Shown piece after piece: positions 1-12,261 of a stretch of DNA of 64,000 nt; within the stretch, counting starts at the first letter, position 1; each line of letters opens with the position of its first letter. Source of the DNA: Branchiostoma lanceolatum. Its lineage: Eukaryota > Chordata > Leptocardii > Amphioxiformes > Branchiostomatidae. The notes beneath the pieces were generated by a model. The model made no database searches. It had not been told where the DNA came from and worked only from the letters and a program-made list of their open reading frames with translations. The position numbers and the translations under genes were made by a program. The DNA lies in the NCBI RefSeq assembly GCF_035083965.1, contig NC_089724.1:18680974-18744973 (forward strand). Direction: 5' to 3'.

Positions 1-2954
1 CACGGACAGACGCAGACTGTCAAAGTCAATATTTGGGTTTGGTTTGTCGAAGTGCAAAGTTGGCACGACTTTCTCATGCTTCATCATCAGGAGGACCTTG
101 ATGATTCCCGCCATAGCGGCTGCTGACCCCAGATGTCCAATGTTGCCTTTCACAGAACCTAATAACACGGGATGATCGCCAGGTTTCCTGGCCTTGCCTA
201 TGGTGTTGCCCAGGCTGTTAGCTTCCACTGCGTCCCCGTCCGGAGTGCCAGTCCCATGAGCCTCGATGTAGTCGATGCCCTGTGGGTCGATTTTGTGGTG
301 CTCGTAAACGAGGCGGAGTAACTCCTCCTGCTGGGTTTGTGATGGGGCTGTGATGGGGATGGCGGTGCGGCCATCTTGGTTCACTCCTGTTCGGATGATG
401 GCCCAGATGTGGTTTTTGTGTTCCAACGCCTGTATGAATGAATAATATATGGATATGGATTAAATGTGCATCCCTTTGCCAATTTAGTGCATCTTATATC
501 CATGGTGGATGGATTCAAACTCTAAATGTCACCCTCCAACTACCTCTGAACCTTGATCGTTGACAAGCTGCCATTTCCAGTAAAATTTTCACCAGAGAGA
601 TAAGTAGTGGTAATTCAATGACTGCTTACAACTCACCCTGTGTAGCTTTTTCAGCACGACGACTCCGCAGCCCTCCCCTCGGGCGGGCCCGTCAGCTGCA
701 GCCGAGAAGGGCTTACAGCGTCCGTCGGGACCAGCCAAGCCTGCCCGGCACAGCGACTCCGACATGTTCCGCTGACGAATAAAACTCGCACCTCCGCAGA
801 TGGCCATAAAACAGTCACCTAAAAGGATTTAATTACCATTTTATCTAAGTCATTCTTATCACGAATCATCAAACAGAGTAAGGAAGGAAATGATTTTCTG
901 TCCTTATGCACAAAAGGGCGATGGTTTAACTCTTAACATCTGCTAAGATACAGAGTTCTGAGGGAGTCACTGATTTGTTACCTGCCCTGATGGCCTGACA
1001 CCCGAGATGTACGGCGTACAGTCCCGATGAGCAGGCGGTGTCCACGGTGAGGGCGGGGCCGGTCAGGTTGAAGGTGTAGGACACCCGTGCCGCCAGGAGA
1101 GACGTGGCTGTCCCCGCGATGGAAGCGTCCGTTACCTGGGTCGTGTCGACGTCATCCTCCGATAGATGGTCGCAATGTGTCGCTCCTGTTGACAGTGATA
1201 TGAAACTGCTAGTCTCTATCAGATTAACTACGCTGGCTATATGGAGAATATTTGCCAGTGGAGTTTGGCCACCATCGGGTAACATTTGCCGGCCCGAGGA
1301 AACAATACCCATCCCGCGGACTGACTCTCTTGGCCAATTATTCACCTTTTTTTTGCCAAATTCTACTATCCTTACCCCCGTATGAATGCCTAGTGAAGGC
1401 TATGAATTTGCGTCATTATGGCTTATTGGAAAATTTTTCGTCAGGCAAATTTGTTTGATTCATCCATAACATGTCAAGGACACATTCCCAAGGGTCAGAT
1501 GACAAGTAGTGTAAGAAAGGTACAAAACTATACAGACCAACGAAGACCCCGGTGTCGCTGCCGTCCAGTTCTTCCATTGTGATGCCGGAATTTTCAAACG
1601 CCTTGTACGAACACTCCAGCATGAGGCGCTGCTGGGGGTCCAACCGTGATGCCTCTTCGTCCGTCAGGTCGAACAGGCTAGGGTCGAACTCCCTGTACCT
1701 GTGATATTTACAGCGAAGACGGAAAGTTTTGTTTCATTCGCTACAAATAAATTAAAAAGACTGCGCAATCTGTAACTTTTCCATCATGAAACTGCTACAC
1801 TACAGATATAACAGGACTTTGTGTGTAATACTAGAATCTTGCCGACGACAGAAGGATTCTTTTATAGAGTGCTGATTTTTATACACAAGTCCTTCATGTC
1901 TGTCGACTTTTCAAACTGACAAGAAACTGTACGTTTCCTTTCGGATATTTCATGGTCGATTACACGCTTTACGTCCGTGTTTACCGCATGTCCTGTTCAT
2001 GCAGTTTGTAAATTGTAATGATAGTCAGAATGTTGGTACCCTTCCACAAGCCCCGCCTTCTCCACGACGTTCCTCCCGGGAGTGTTCTCGTGGGCATCGC
2101 ACCTTGAGGGGTCCTGGTGTCTGCGGTCTGCTGGGACCTCCTAAACATACACACGGAAACGACATTGTATGACAAGACACAAGGAACGCGGGAAAGATGC
2201 TTGGGCGAAATATGACTTTGATACCATGGTATAAGTTTTTCATTTAACCTAGATTAGAGCCCCCGACATGCATATTTCTTTTAATCTTAATTTCTTCCAC
2301 CATGTCATCCACGGTCTGCACACAACAATCCATAGGGCGTTTACAGCAAACGGTAATGGACCCGTAAATAGTCCCGACACACGCACCATTAAGCAGAATA
2401 TGCTTTTAGATGTAGGCAACCGCCACCGATTATCGCCAAACCCATCGATTTGCTTTAGAACGATGTCTTCAGCACAAATTTAGATAATCTCTTGTTACCT
2501 CGGTAACATAGCTAAAACTTCCTAAGAAACAGCCTTATTGAAAAACCATGGTGCTGAACTTTCGCACCCAACTCTTATATACCATGTATACAAAACATTT
2601 GTGCGCATGTGCAATACCTTTGTACTGCCATGTCTCTGAGGTACGGTTCGCTGCTTTTAAACACCCCACCCTTTAGGCAACTACAATGATCCTGTCAACA
2701 ACGATCATTATGGCATTTACCACCGAACTGTAAATAATGGGTCTATACAGGCTTATGCTGTTATCACATGCAACATGTAGTCCGCGTTCTCAAATTATCA
2801 TAAGTCTAAAAAGACAAGGCTACAGAAGAGACAGTACCTCCACACAGTCCTCTCCATTCACGAGGACTCTCCAGAAGTCTTCTGGTCCGTCGGCGTGCGG
2901 GAACCGGCACCACAGCCCCACTATCGCGATCTGTTCCTCCTCAGTACTAGCCAT
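1..2954 (-). CDS. Type I polyketide synthase, 5' part (ketosynthase domain), partial
   Basis: Exons read on the minus strand: 2954-2838, 2140-2040, 1698-1538, 1185-982, 818-637 and 429-1 (runs off the window). All introns are GT-AG and the phases join without a stop, giving 398 residues from the ATG. The protein is a beta-ketoacyl synthase domain: N-terminal [11 protein letters not shown] (about residues 9-19), DPQQRLMLE, the active-site DTACSSGL with Cys178, EAHGTGT with His313, and KGNIGH with His354, so the Cys-His-His triad for decarboxylative condensation is complete. The GVNQDGRT block also fits polyketide synthases. Downstream acyltransferase, reductase and carrier domains lie outside the window. 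The start is the first ATG directly before the KS fold, so there is no N-terminal extension; an upstream noncoding exon is possible because an acceptor-like TTGTTGACAG precedes the ATG. An animal fatty acid synthase is less likely from motif wording but cannot be excluded. Confidence 0.9.
1250..1390. repeat. Dispersed repeat in a polyketide synthase intron
   Basis: This stretch (TTTGGCCACC, then GGACTGACTCT, then CTTTTTTTTGCC and AATTCTACTATCC) reappears diverged at about 48640-48785. It lies between exons 3 and 4 of the polyketide synthase gene and accounts for the spurious open frame there. No terminal repeats or coding capacity are visible. Confidence 0.5.
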
Positions 2955-4327
2955 GACACTCGGCTGTCAACAATATTATAGGTAAGTTATGAATTTAAAA
3001 GCAACCTGTGAGCCGCCACTCTTCTCCAGGTGTGTGCCAAAATACATCCTTTCATTCATAACTCTTGCCTGCCCTTCGAACTTTTTCGAATTGGACAGCT
3101 CCAGATCAGCAACATGGTGCCACAGCCAGACGGCGTCTTTTGTGTTGCTCGAGGTGTACGCACGTGATCAACCAAGCTTCAGGCCAGGGTCACTAACTCG
3201 TCACACCGGTCTGTCATGGCCAGCCGTATAGACTCTTGATAAATTGACCGTCGGAACCTTACGACCTGCTACGTACGTTTACTGTACAGTGTACACGACC
3301 TTATTTTTGCTGGTTTTGAAGTCCCAGCAAGATGCCGAAGTTGCCCCCATTCGGCCATACATCCCTTTGTAGCACAGTGGACTGACAATTAAAAATGATT
3401 GTATCTTTCACCACCACATTCTACTTATAATAGATGTGAATGTAGCAGATTTATACAAACATTGCATAATGCAACTCACAGAACCATTCCCTAGTCTCAG
3501 AGTTGCAAACAATGTAGATATAGATACAGATTATCAACATATGCGACAGAAACAGATAATTTCACTTCTACAGTCTCAGAGATAAGAACAACAAAATCTT
3601 GATCCAAGTTATAGAAGTGAAAATATGTGTTTCTGTCGAATATGTTGATAATCGGTATCTCTATCAACATTGCTTGCAACTCCGAGAGGCTAGCAATACG
3701 AACGCATATTTCCAAATACAGTAATATCTAACGTTATAATTAGAAAGGCATTTGCACGAAACATACAGATAAATGTCTACAGACCTCAGAGCAATTCACA
3801 GATGAAAGTCAGCTGTCAGCTCTGTCAGTTGATGAGACTGAAGGCACTATTTTTAACCATCCTTGTGGTTTATTTCACAAACTGACGACGAAGATCAAAA
3901 ACAAGTTTGTGTCCCCAGCGCGCTACTGAGATGGTCGTCATGCTGACACAAACATGCGTAACTGCTTTGAACTGGGCACGCCTCACAATGATGTGATGAC
4001 TCATTTAAGCACAAGCGTCATTAACTCCTCGAGGTCATCTGCCATATGTCATAACAAAATAGACGTCACTTTTGATGAGTGACATTCGATGGCTTTTGAG
4101 GAGAGGAGAGTGTCCATCTTGAAGTGGCAGTGGGGCTAAACACGGCGGAATGTTACTCGTTTGAAAATTACAGTATCATGGGTGTCAAAACAACAGTCGT
4201 TAGGCGACCTTTCAAGTTCAACAGTTGATTGACTATGCGCTCGCCACCCATGGGTGGTTTATCCGCCCTCGCAGCAGCGCCGTGGCAAATCGTCATCTAA
4301 AAGTTGAGAAACTCGGCTATCAGTGTA
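2955..4327. other. Intergenic, no gene seen
   Basis: Upstream of the divergently placed polyketide synthase start. Apart from the 3496-3686 hairpin I see no coding exon. Any promoter of the minus-strand gene should lie in its first few hundred bases, but no clear TATA box stands out. Confidence 0.4.
3496..3686. repeat. Long imperfect hairpin (foldback element)
   Basis: Two arms of roughly 75 bp (3496-3570 and 3612-3686) are reverse complements of one another with about one mismatch in ten, around a loop of about 40 bp. Both arms carry GATTATCAACATAT and GACAGAAAC. It sits upstream of the polyketide synthase start. It is most likely a palindromic MITE or foldback element. A hairpin RNA source is possible but unsupported. 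Confidence 0.7.
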
Positions 4328-6464
4328 ACGTTGGGTAACATAAATTCGCCATTTTTCCGATAATGGTTGACTGAAATCAATCTAGCAGAACAATAAACCA
4401 TCCTTTTTTTCTATCATTCTGTCAGTATTAGTACTATCTTTGCACTAATCACATATATGGTAGATTTTGTCTCTAGTCGTGCTGACACCATAATATTTCA
4501 ACTTGAAACTACCGTCCGCCGCACGCACAATGACGGTGTTGTCGGACAGGTGTGAACATTATTTCGGGAGAGAAGATTCGTCTTGAATATCTTACCGCTA
4601 GTTACATTTTATACAGTAGCTATTCGTTCCATCCTTGGCTTGAGGAGACTTACTTAGACTTAGATCCTCCCGTGCCAAGTGGCACATTGGGCAGCAAGCA
4701 TCCTCCATTTTGTGCGGTTTTGGGCCATGTCTTCCGCTCCTTTCAAGGTAATCCCCAGTTCGTCAAGGTCCTTCTGAAGCATGTGCCTCCATGTGAGTTT
4801 GGGTCTTCCCCGTTTTCTTTTCCCTTTGTCGGGTTTCCATTTGAGCGCTGTTTTTGCGTGTCGCTCCACAGGCATTCTAAACAAATGACCTGTGTATTTT
4901 ACTCGTCTTTCCGTGATGGGGATACTAAGGGGTTTTGTCCCACTCCTATTGTAAACTTCTTCATTTGTAGTTCTATCTTTATAAGTTATGTTATATATCC
5001 TTCTAAGGCACCGCTGTTGGAATGCGTCAAGTTTTCTTTTCATTTTTGCTGTAATTTTCCACGTCTCGCTGGCATAAAGAGCCGTGGGGAGAACTACGGA
5101 TTGAAGTAGCTTGACCTTGAGCTTTCTGGAAAGTGTCCTGCTGGACCACACGGTGTTCATTCGTCTGAAGACCACCGCTGCTTTGCCTAGGCGGGAGTTT
5201 ATATCTGTGTCAGAGTCCCCTTCGGCAGTGATAACACTGCCAAGGTATGTGAACTGGGTGACGTTTTCTGTTGGTTCACCATTAATTTGTAGTTGCGTGT
5301 TTGGGGGGGGTTCACCAACCTGCATTGCTTTAGTTTTGTTCCCACTAATCCTCAGTCCTACTTTGGCAGAGTTTGTCTCTGTGTTGGTGGTCATGTCTTG
5401 TAAGGTTTGGTGGGATTCAGCTGTTAGAGCGATATCGTCTGCGAAATCGAGGTCGGTGAGACGCCTACTCCCTTTCCGGACTAAACCAAACTTTGGATTG
5501 TCCATGGAATTGCGCATAACATAATCAATGGTGACAATGAACAATAGGGGGGATAGAACACATCCCTGCTTTACCCCAGTGACTATATCAAAACTGTCCG
5601 TGTATCCTGAGTCGACCTTCACGCAGCAACTTGACCCCTCATACAGGTTCCTGAAGATGTTGGTGAACCTTTCAGGTATGCCATATGTTCTGAGTATTTT
5701 CCATAGACATAGATATAGACGTGTCCAAGTAAAAAATATACACGAAAAAACGGCCGTACCGCACACATCAGGCCAGTTCGGGAACAACCCGTGTGTTGAG
5801 TCGGTAGAACTTCACTCAAAGTCGGCCCATCGTCATGGCAACGTGTAACGTTACATTATTCATGGCAAGTTAGCTGGATGCCGTAGCAATGGTAATACTA
5901 CTTATCCATGTGTTCCTTGTTGTGTTAGGAGCAAACTTTGAGGAAAATATCTTCCTCAGTCCACTATCACACGCAACATTTAGACAAAAAAGTGTTCCTC
6001 ACAAACCTTTGTCGTCTGCTTGACAACAGGATTCTGGTTAACAATATGGCGGCGGGAAAATACACGTGCCGTAGGTTGTAGCAACAGAGAGGAGTTTTGA
6101 TGATTGATCACACTTAGAATCCAGTTGCAGGTTAGCAAAAGAGATTATGATAAGTTGTCTTGTAAATAATTGTGTTTAGCAGGAAGCGGATGTGACATTT
6201 GTCTTATTAACCAGCCGACAACCATGTTGTGTAATTCTCCCACGAAGCCCTCAGACTGTTCCAATAAGGGACGGAGAGTTTTTGACCTCGTCGCCTTCTA
6301 ATGCATGCTTATCGAGCTTTTCAGACAGTGTTCTGAATACGTTAGTCTGTCAGGTTTGCATTTCTAGCGGTATTACTTATGTTGCATCTAGCACATATCC
6401 CTAAATACCCCGTTTTCGAAAAATCGCGAATTTAAGTACCCCGCGACTTTATGTTACCCAACGT
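4328..6464. mobile_element. TA-flanked inverted-repeat DNA transposon, copy 1, split by a LINE
   Basis: Terminal inverted repeats start ACGTTGGGTAACATAAA at 4328 and end with the complement at 6464. A TA dinucleotide lies outside each end (4326-4327 and 6465-6466), as expected for Tc1/mariner-type target duplication. A second copy at 52536-53600 matches over its whole length except that copy 1 is interrupted by about 1.06 kb of LINE sequence (about 4649-5710). Without the insert it would be about 1.07 kb. No transposase is visible, so it is a non-autonomous element. Confidence 0.8.
4649..5710 (-). mobile_element. 5'-truncated non-LTR retrotransposon (LINE), reverse transcriptase C-terminal part
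   Basis: A minus-strand frame from about 5715 to 4660 encodes the second half of a LINE reverse transcriptase. It begins at LWKILRTYGIP and continues through GVKQGCVLSP, the catalytic FADDIAL block (YADD-type box with Phe first), TYLGSVI and a basic C-terminal part ending in a Trp-rich segment (WRMLAAQCATWHG). Upstream endonuclease sequence is missing, as in ordinary 5' truncation. The 3' end (left side) finishes in short CTAAGTAAG-like repeats. The frame is open through the RT part, so the insertion looks fairly young, but a 5'-truncated copy cannot move by itself. Clade is uncertain (RTE- or CR1-like). Confidence 0.85.
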
Positions 6465-7619
6465 TACCTGCTCATATCAACTGATTCAGAACTAGAAATA
6501 CAATTAGGGCTTAGACGAAAGCAAAGAATATAACAAATCATGCTTCGCTGCCTCGTATCTTTTATCATATGCTACTAAAAATTCAGTCACATAGACCACT
6601 GAATAAGTACAACAATGTTCACCAACCTTCCTTAGTGGCCATGGTGTAACCATGGATTACTGCTCTCACAATTCAGCTCTAAAAAAATGTTGAACTTCCC
6701 AATACAACTGCTACAACACAGCGCAACAAAACACGGCCATACCGGTCATAAAAAAATGAATAAAGATTAAGGAACATGTTCCCCGCTGATCACCTAACAT
6801 TACGCGTCACTCAACTTCAACAATGGCGACATGAAGTCATGCATGCGGTCAGGGCCGTGAGCAGGTTTCAACTGCACCATTGACCAGACACATTGTATGA
6901 GATGATTGCAGGTTAATGAACAATTGTGCATGGCATATCCTCACGCATGATGTTAATATTGACAACTAGAGTTCCACGAACACATTATCTTCGCCAAATA
7001 ATCAAGGCTTATCATGGAGAGTGATTAATATCTACGTGCTTATCACCCCCTGCAAATTTGATCATGCACCATACCATTTGGAAGTTATGATGGGGCGAAT
7101 GAGTCCAGTCTAGATATGGTTAAAAATCATTTGCTGGTACAGGACTAGTATATGTGTAGAGTGTGCTGATATATGTTATAACTGGTCATGAAAAAATATG
7201 AGTATGTTGATATTATATGGGCCACAAAGGTTCGATATTGCAGTGTTGTAAGTTGAAAGTGATTATGAAATAGTACAGTCAATATATTTGAATAGAATAA
7301 ATCTGGCTGGTGGTTGACGTGTTTTTAGGTGTTTTTGTCCTGCTGGACTGTCTATTTTGTCCCTATTTCGTTATGTCGCCAACCGTGTTGAACAAAAATG
7401 CCTAAACTGAACGCGTTAAACCAGCAGGACCCACACCTCTGCTTGGAGAATAGTTTATTTATTTGACCTACATGTACGTTTATGCAAGGCCATCTGTTTA
7501 CATGACCTGACACTGTCCCATGTCCCATTGAAATGCAGTAGGTTAACAAACTTTCCTTACTAATTATGCAAGTTAGCTCCTGATTTGCTTAATTAGTCGT
7601 TGATAATGTAAACCACCAT
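6465..7619. other. Intergenic, no gene seen
   Basis: AT-rich sequence with no convincing exon. Near 7312-7453 lies a probable decayed member of the ACTCTCC foldback family described separately. Confidence 0.4.
7312..7453. mobile_element. Decayed ACTCTCC-family foldback element
   Basis: The right side ends in ACACCTCTGCTTGGAGAATAG, matching the terminal motif of intact elements at 22050, 34909 and 42706. Internally, GTCCTGCTGG and CCAGCAGGAC face each other, and GTTTTTAGGTGTTTTTG opposes CAAAAATGCCTAAAC. The left terminus is not clear, so this is a degenerate copy. Confidence 0.45.
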
Positions 7620-8290
7620 CTGAGCTCTCTACATACCAAACATCACGACGATCTGTCAACCCCTTCTCAAGTTATTCATGTCCCAAAGTCAAAACAAAAA
7701 CACCCACTGCAGTTCTTAACAAGCCGCTAGGGAGCCAAAATTTACAGAACTTACTGTCTGTGGCATGAACTATCTACTACACAAAAATCATGACCATAGC
7801 ACTTTCAGAAAATATCCCCCTAAATTTTGAAGCTCCGCTGCAGTACCTTAGGTACCCGCTAGAAAGCCCATTATCGAACTTGACCTTCCTTTCTGTAAAC
7901 TCTACCCATCCACTAAATATCATACGGATCCATCAACAGCTTCTTGAGTTATGCTGGCGACATACAAATACACATCCACACAAAGCCCGCTGCAGTACCA
8001 ACGGAGAATACCAGGGGAACCATTTTTGAAGTTGACCCCCGTTTCCACAACATCTACACACCTGCAAAAAATCATGAAGATCCATCAATGTTTCCGTCAC
8101 TTTTTTTGCCTACATACAAACACAAAAAAATGTAAAGTCTGCTGCAGTATTGTTGAAAAACGCAAGGTGAACCATTTTCGAACTTGACTTTCCTTTGCAC
8201 AACCACTACACACCTACCAAAAATCATAAAGATTCATTGAAGCTTTCTTGAGTTATGCTCCTGACATACATTTAGACCCACCCAACAGAT
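7620..8290. repeat. Tandem repeat, about 150-bp unit, four diverged copies
   Basis: The landmark CTGCAGT recurs near 7709, 7838, 7993 and 8145. Each unit also carries an ACCAAA..ATCAT..AGATCCATCAA segment and a CTTCTTGAGTTATGCT..GACATACA segment. Units differ by many substitutions, so the array is old. The short open frames here are by-products of the repeats. Confidence 0.6.
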
Positions 8291-8697
8291 TTTTCAACCG
8301 AAAACATAATCTTCTCCGAGTACAAGTACTCGGCGAAGATAATAATATGACACAATGTTAAATCACAAATACAATGATATACCATCCGTTTTTCAGAATA
8401 AATTCAAACATCATATCTGTTTTCTTACTTTATTCAACCTCCTTGTTGTACTTCGCCGTTTAACATTAACTGGAGTTGGCTGACAAATTTGAAAAACGGA
8501 AAGAGAAAAAAATAGACGTGTCATATTTTGACATTTGCCAGAGCAGTTGTCTGTTTGATGTAACGAAACTTGAATGGAAGATAACCCGTGTACAGGTGTT
8601 TATGCAGGTACCCGGCACAACCCTTAATTGACCATATGGGCAATTTTGTGATGACACGTGGGTATAGACAGGTTGCCGTAGAGCCTAATCTGTTTTC

Positions 8698-8938
8698 ACA
8701 CACGCACGCACGCACGCACGCACGCACACACACACGCACACGCATATACATATACACACACTCTCACACACACACATACATACACACACACATACACACA
8801 GGCATAAAGGCACGCACACATACATACACACTCACGCACACACGCACGCACACACACACACACACACTTAAACACACACGAACGCGCGCACTCACGCGCA
8901 CAGACGCACACACATACACGCGTACACACACACACACA
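8698..8938. repeat. CA-rich compound microsatellite
   Basis: About 240 bp made almost only of CA, CGCA and TACA steps. The open frames on both strands (His/Thr-rich or Cys/Val-rich) are artefacts of low complexity. No gene lies around it. Confidence 0.95.
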
Positions 8939-11668
8939 ATCATTCCACTTGACATGAGACAACACTGCTTTTTATTGCATGTCATTATTACGTACTTATT
9001 GTTTAGCACCTAAAAAAATTAATCATTTGATAACAACTATAGCAAGAGTTCGAAGATCTCATGCCTCCGTGAAATAGTTTTCTTATGTTTTGCTTTATTA
9101 TTGTTCATTGATGATGGAAATAAGGTGTTGATTGACATTGCACGTGTCCATTGATCACTTACTGTGGCTAGCAAAGCAAACGAAATATGCACACACAGAC
9201 AGACAAAAAATAATACCTCCACGTGAGTTAGTAGCATCTTCCATTGACCCAATGATCTGAAGTTCTGAACTCTTGATCCTGCCACTAGGAACAGGCATGA
9301 CGCGAACGACAAACAACCTGATGGCACCGAAAACAATACCTCCATTTTCATCGAGTTAAAGATTAACAACCGATCGCGATGCACAACCACGGACAAAATT
9401 AACGTTATTCGTTACATGTTATCGAAGTTGATGTGTACGGGTCACATCAGTACATTCACAGTTACAGTACGTGACGTTTCCTTGTAACGCCAAACTGTTT
9501 ATTGTCTACAAATTCTGTGGGAAAGACAGATACCTCACGGAACCTAAACAACACAGACGTTTTCTGATGATTATAAATAACACTAGCGACACAGTCGCGG
9601 GAAGGCAACTCATGCAAAGCTGTATAGAAGTATAGAGTCGTTCCTGTCGAAACATCGAATGGGCATAATGCATGTGCTGTTCTGAATTCTGGACAGAAAA
9701 GTTTTTCCTGGTACATTGCTTGAAGTCAACTCCTTTTTTCGTGAGAATACCTTCCTCATCAGTCCTTTAGAGGAAACATTATAAACAGAGAAGGTAAACT
9801 AGAAAGGCAACATTAGCAGGAGCAAATGCAACATGTATCGCCCATTTCCCTTCCCATGCAAAAAGCGACTGTGGCATCGAGGCTTACGTTTGTTATATGT
9901 CTGCAATGTTGGTATTTGAATAAATAATTGAATTGAAGGCCAGTCAGAAATGGATCTCTCCCAATTTGAAACCCTATGCATGGATGGGCTCTTCCAGGCG
10001 CCCATATCTATACTGGACCATTAAAAAACACCTCCACCAAACAAAACTGGACCTTTTTGATAATCAACCAAGCCCAAAATTCAATTTTTAAAAAATGTCC
10101 CCCTCATACAAGAATGGACTCTTCCCGCTATGCGTCCAACACGTGTCATGCAAATTTCAGAATGTAAACAAGTGAAATCTTGCTGAAGATCTGGATTTCT
10201 CCTGCGGAAGAATTTCCGCAATCCGAGAGTCCAGACAATTGTTCATTACGCAGCGAACAGTTCTTCGAACCAACTCAGGTTTTGCAAAGGTTTCACAAAT
10301 TTCTGCTAAACGTACCGCAAATTTCTGGAGTTTAGAATTTCTCAATTTGTATTCTAGACTCAAGTCAAAGAACAGCCAATGGTATACGGTAAAACTACAA
10401 GGAGATTCTTTCCACCCTCGTACGTTGTCTTTTCTGTGTATCCCCTTGCAATTATACTTCGGGCAATAGTTTGCAAATAAAGTTATAGATATATCATCGC
10501 AGATCTTTTTATTCATTTATTTTATTGGTTTTTCAAAATAACATAACAAAACACAATAAGGGAACCATCATCGCAGATCTGCCGGAACTAGAGGTCTCCC
10601 CCGGGTGACGAGTCGATATTTATGAAGGCAATGAGGAGTCACGAAATTATGTTTGCTTCAGTTTTGTAGTCAGCATGGCGCCCGCCGAAGTTAACCCAAT
10701 TTTCCACACATTTCGGTCCTCATCAAATTAAGTCAGAGATCTAGACGATCTCCGAAAATCGATTCACTTGGAAAGAACGCGAACGTATATTAAATGATTT
10801 CTCATTCCAATGCTTATCTTTTTATCGGAGAATTTAGAGGTAAAGCAGTTTAATTCAGGAGAGCAATATAGGAAAGAACCTCGATTGAGACCGAAATGAA
10901 CAGAAGTTCTTTCCTATGTTGAGCCAGCATCGTGTAGTTACAGTCAATCCCCACAGGAGAGTCCCCTAGGCCCTGCGCAGTGACGTGTACGTGAAGCCTT
11001 GTCTCTGTAGCCTTATTAAGGGTGGCTTTACACTGAGTCTACTTTACCCGAACTAGTCCACTTTAACTGGACTAGTTCGCCTCCCGTTCCCAGTCTAAAG
11101 AGGAGAATCCGGTTTCTCCAGGAACCGCACCAGACCACATCCCAACCCTGGTCTAGTCCACATCAGCGGGGGGTCGATGCGGTTTCTCTCTGTGTGTAAA
11201 GAGGAAACTGGCTCCGAGACCGCTTTCGGGGTCATGATAATGATATGCTAATAAGTCTGCGCTAGCAATAGAAGCATATTTTCCTCATTCTGAAACATTT
11301 GTGCAATAGTCATTGAAAGTTTTCGAATGTTTCAAGTGCAATGGCCTGCCACCCGTGGCAGCTTCTTCTTTGGTGTTCTCCTATGACCCGATCAACGTGC
11401 CCGGCTTGCAGTACAGCCAGCGCGGCGAGGACGAACGCCGGCGGGTTCAAGCCTGGTCTTGCCTGTCCCTGTACATGCGTCTCATCCTCCTTTTTTTGTT
11501 GGGCCCGTACTATTTCATATGCCAGAAAACGCTTGTAGCAAACATAAGAAATATGAGAGGAGCGACTGTAATATCTTGCACCACGGGTGGTGCACTGCCC
11601 TTCCGCCCGTAGGTCTAAAGACAACCGATCCGGTTCGGAACCGGTTCCGATTATTAGAAGTGGACTGT
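8939..11668. other. Intergenic, repeats only
   Basis: I find no exon with splice signals or family similarity. A segment at about 9798-10130 beginning AACTAGAAAGGCAACATT resembles one at about 47397-47700, so it is a dispersed repeat. A small palindrome, GCGGAAGAATTTCCGC, lies near 10204. The 11020-11250 stretch is GC-richer and contains opposing AACTAGTCCA / TGGACTAGTT words, suggesting another decayed inverted-repeat element. Confidence 0.4.
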
Positions 11669-11679
11669 GTATCTTTGGC

Positions 11680-11725
11680 CCGCTCCCAACATTGCTACAC
11701 TGCGGGGTACCGATGTTGGGAGCGG
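11680..11725. repeat. Near-palindrome at the left end of duplication unit A
   Basis: CCGCTCCCAACATTG opposes GATGTTGGGAGCGG within 46 bp. The equivalent in unit B (21989-22034) is nearly perfect. It lies about 10 bp inside the point where the two units begin to match. Confidence 0.6.
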
Positions 11726-11857
11726 ACGGTGTCAAAGCTTACTCTCCAAGCAGAGGTTGGTGGGGAAGATTGTGACATTTTTACCCTTTCTTTGTCCTTG
11801 ATGTGCTAGTCTTCAATGCGGCATCAAAAAGAACCTGGATTTGTTCCTCGGTTACAC

Positions 11858-12063
11858 TATTGATAGGAAAACGATAGACCATTGGTTCAAACTTTTCTAA
11901 GGCGTTATAATTGAAGCTTAGACATTGTAAATGAGTTGACATTAGGAAAATACATGATTGTTTGTAGACTCCGATTCTACAACCATAACTTTGAATACGA
12001 TTCATAACTTTTTTTACTCCCAATGAAAAATTTAACCAATGGTCTATCGTTTTCCTATCAATA
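11858..12063. mobile_element. Small hairpin element (MITE-like), unit A only
   Basis: Inverted arms of about 30 bp, starting ATTGATAGGAAAACGATAGA and ending with the complement, enclose about 145 bp. Unit B has only a short remnant of this stretch (ACTCCCAATGA followed by ATCAATAATG), consistent with insertion in A or deletion in B. It lies about 200 bp upstream of the SLC22 start. Confidence 0.55.
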
Positions 12064-12206
12064 ATGTAATCGAGGGATAAAGGGTCATAAATGCGTGTCG
12101 ACCCCCGAAGTCATGGAACGGTCTACATTCTCTCGCGGAAGGAAACGAAGACTGCATAGCACTCTCGTGGCGTAGCGGCTGGTTGGGCGACCTTTGTACT
12201 CTAGTG

Positions 12207-12212
12207 TATAAG
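12207..12212 (+). promoter_or_regulatory. Candidate TATA box of SLC22-type gene A
   Basis: TATAAG lies 55 bp before the ATG at 12262, and the same hexamer is kept in unit B at 22399-22404, 48 bp before its ATG. That spacing would give a 5' leader of only 20-30 nt. Conservation is weak support because the whole region is duplicated. Confidence 0.35.
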
Positions 12213-12261
12213 ATTTGGGCAGCTCTAAGATCCGTCGGAGGTTTAGCAGACACAATACAAG

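Noticed and set aside
4552..5848. Plus-strand open frames opposite the reverse transcriptase
   Set aside because: Shadows of the minus-strand LINE frame; no family similarity.
8521..9013. His/Thr-rich and Cys/Val-rich frames over the microsatellite
   Set aside because: Low-complexity CA repeat translated on both strands.
10157..10516. 119-codon minus-strand frame
   Set aside because: No splice signals, recognisable motif or second copy; composition resembles intergenic DNA.
11310..11809. Overlapping frames on both strands before SLC22 unit A
   Set aside because: They cross the duplication boundary and the palindrome and are not conserved in unit B.
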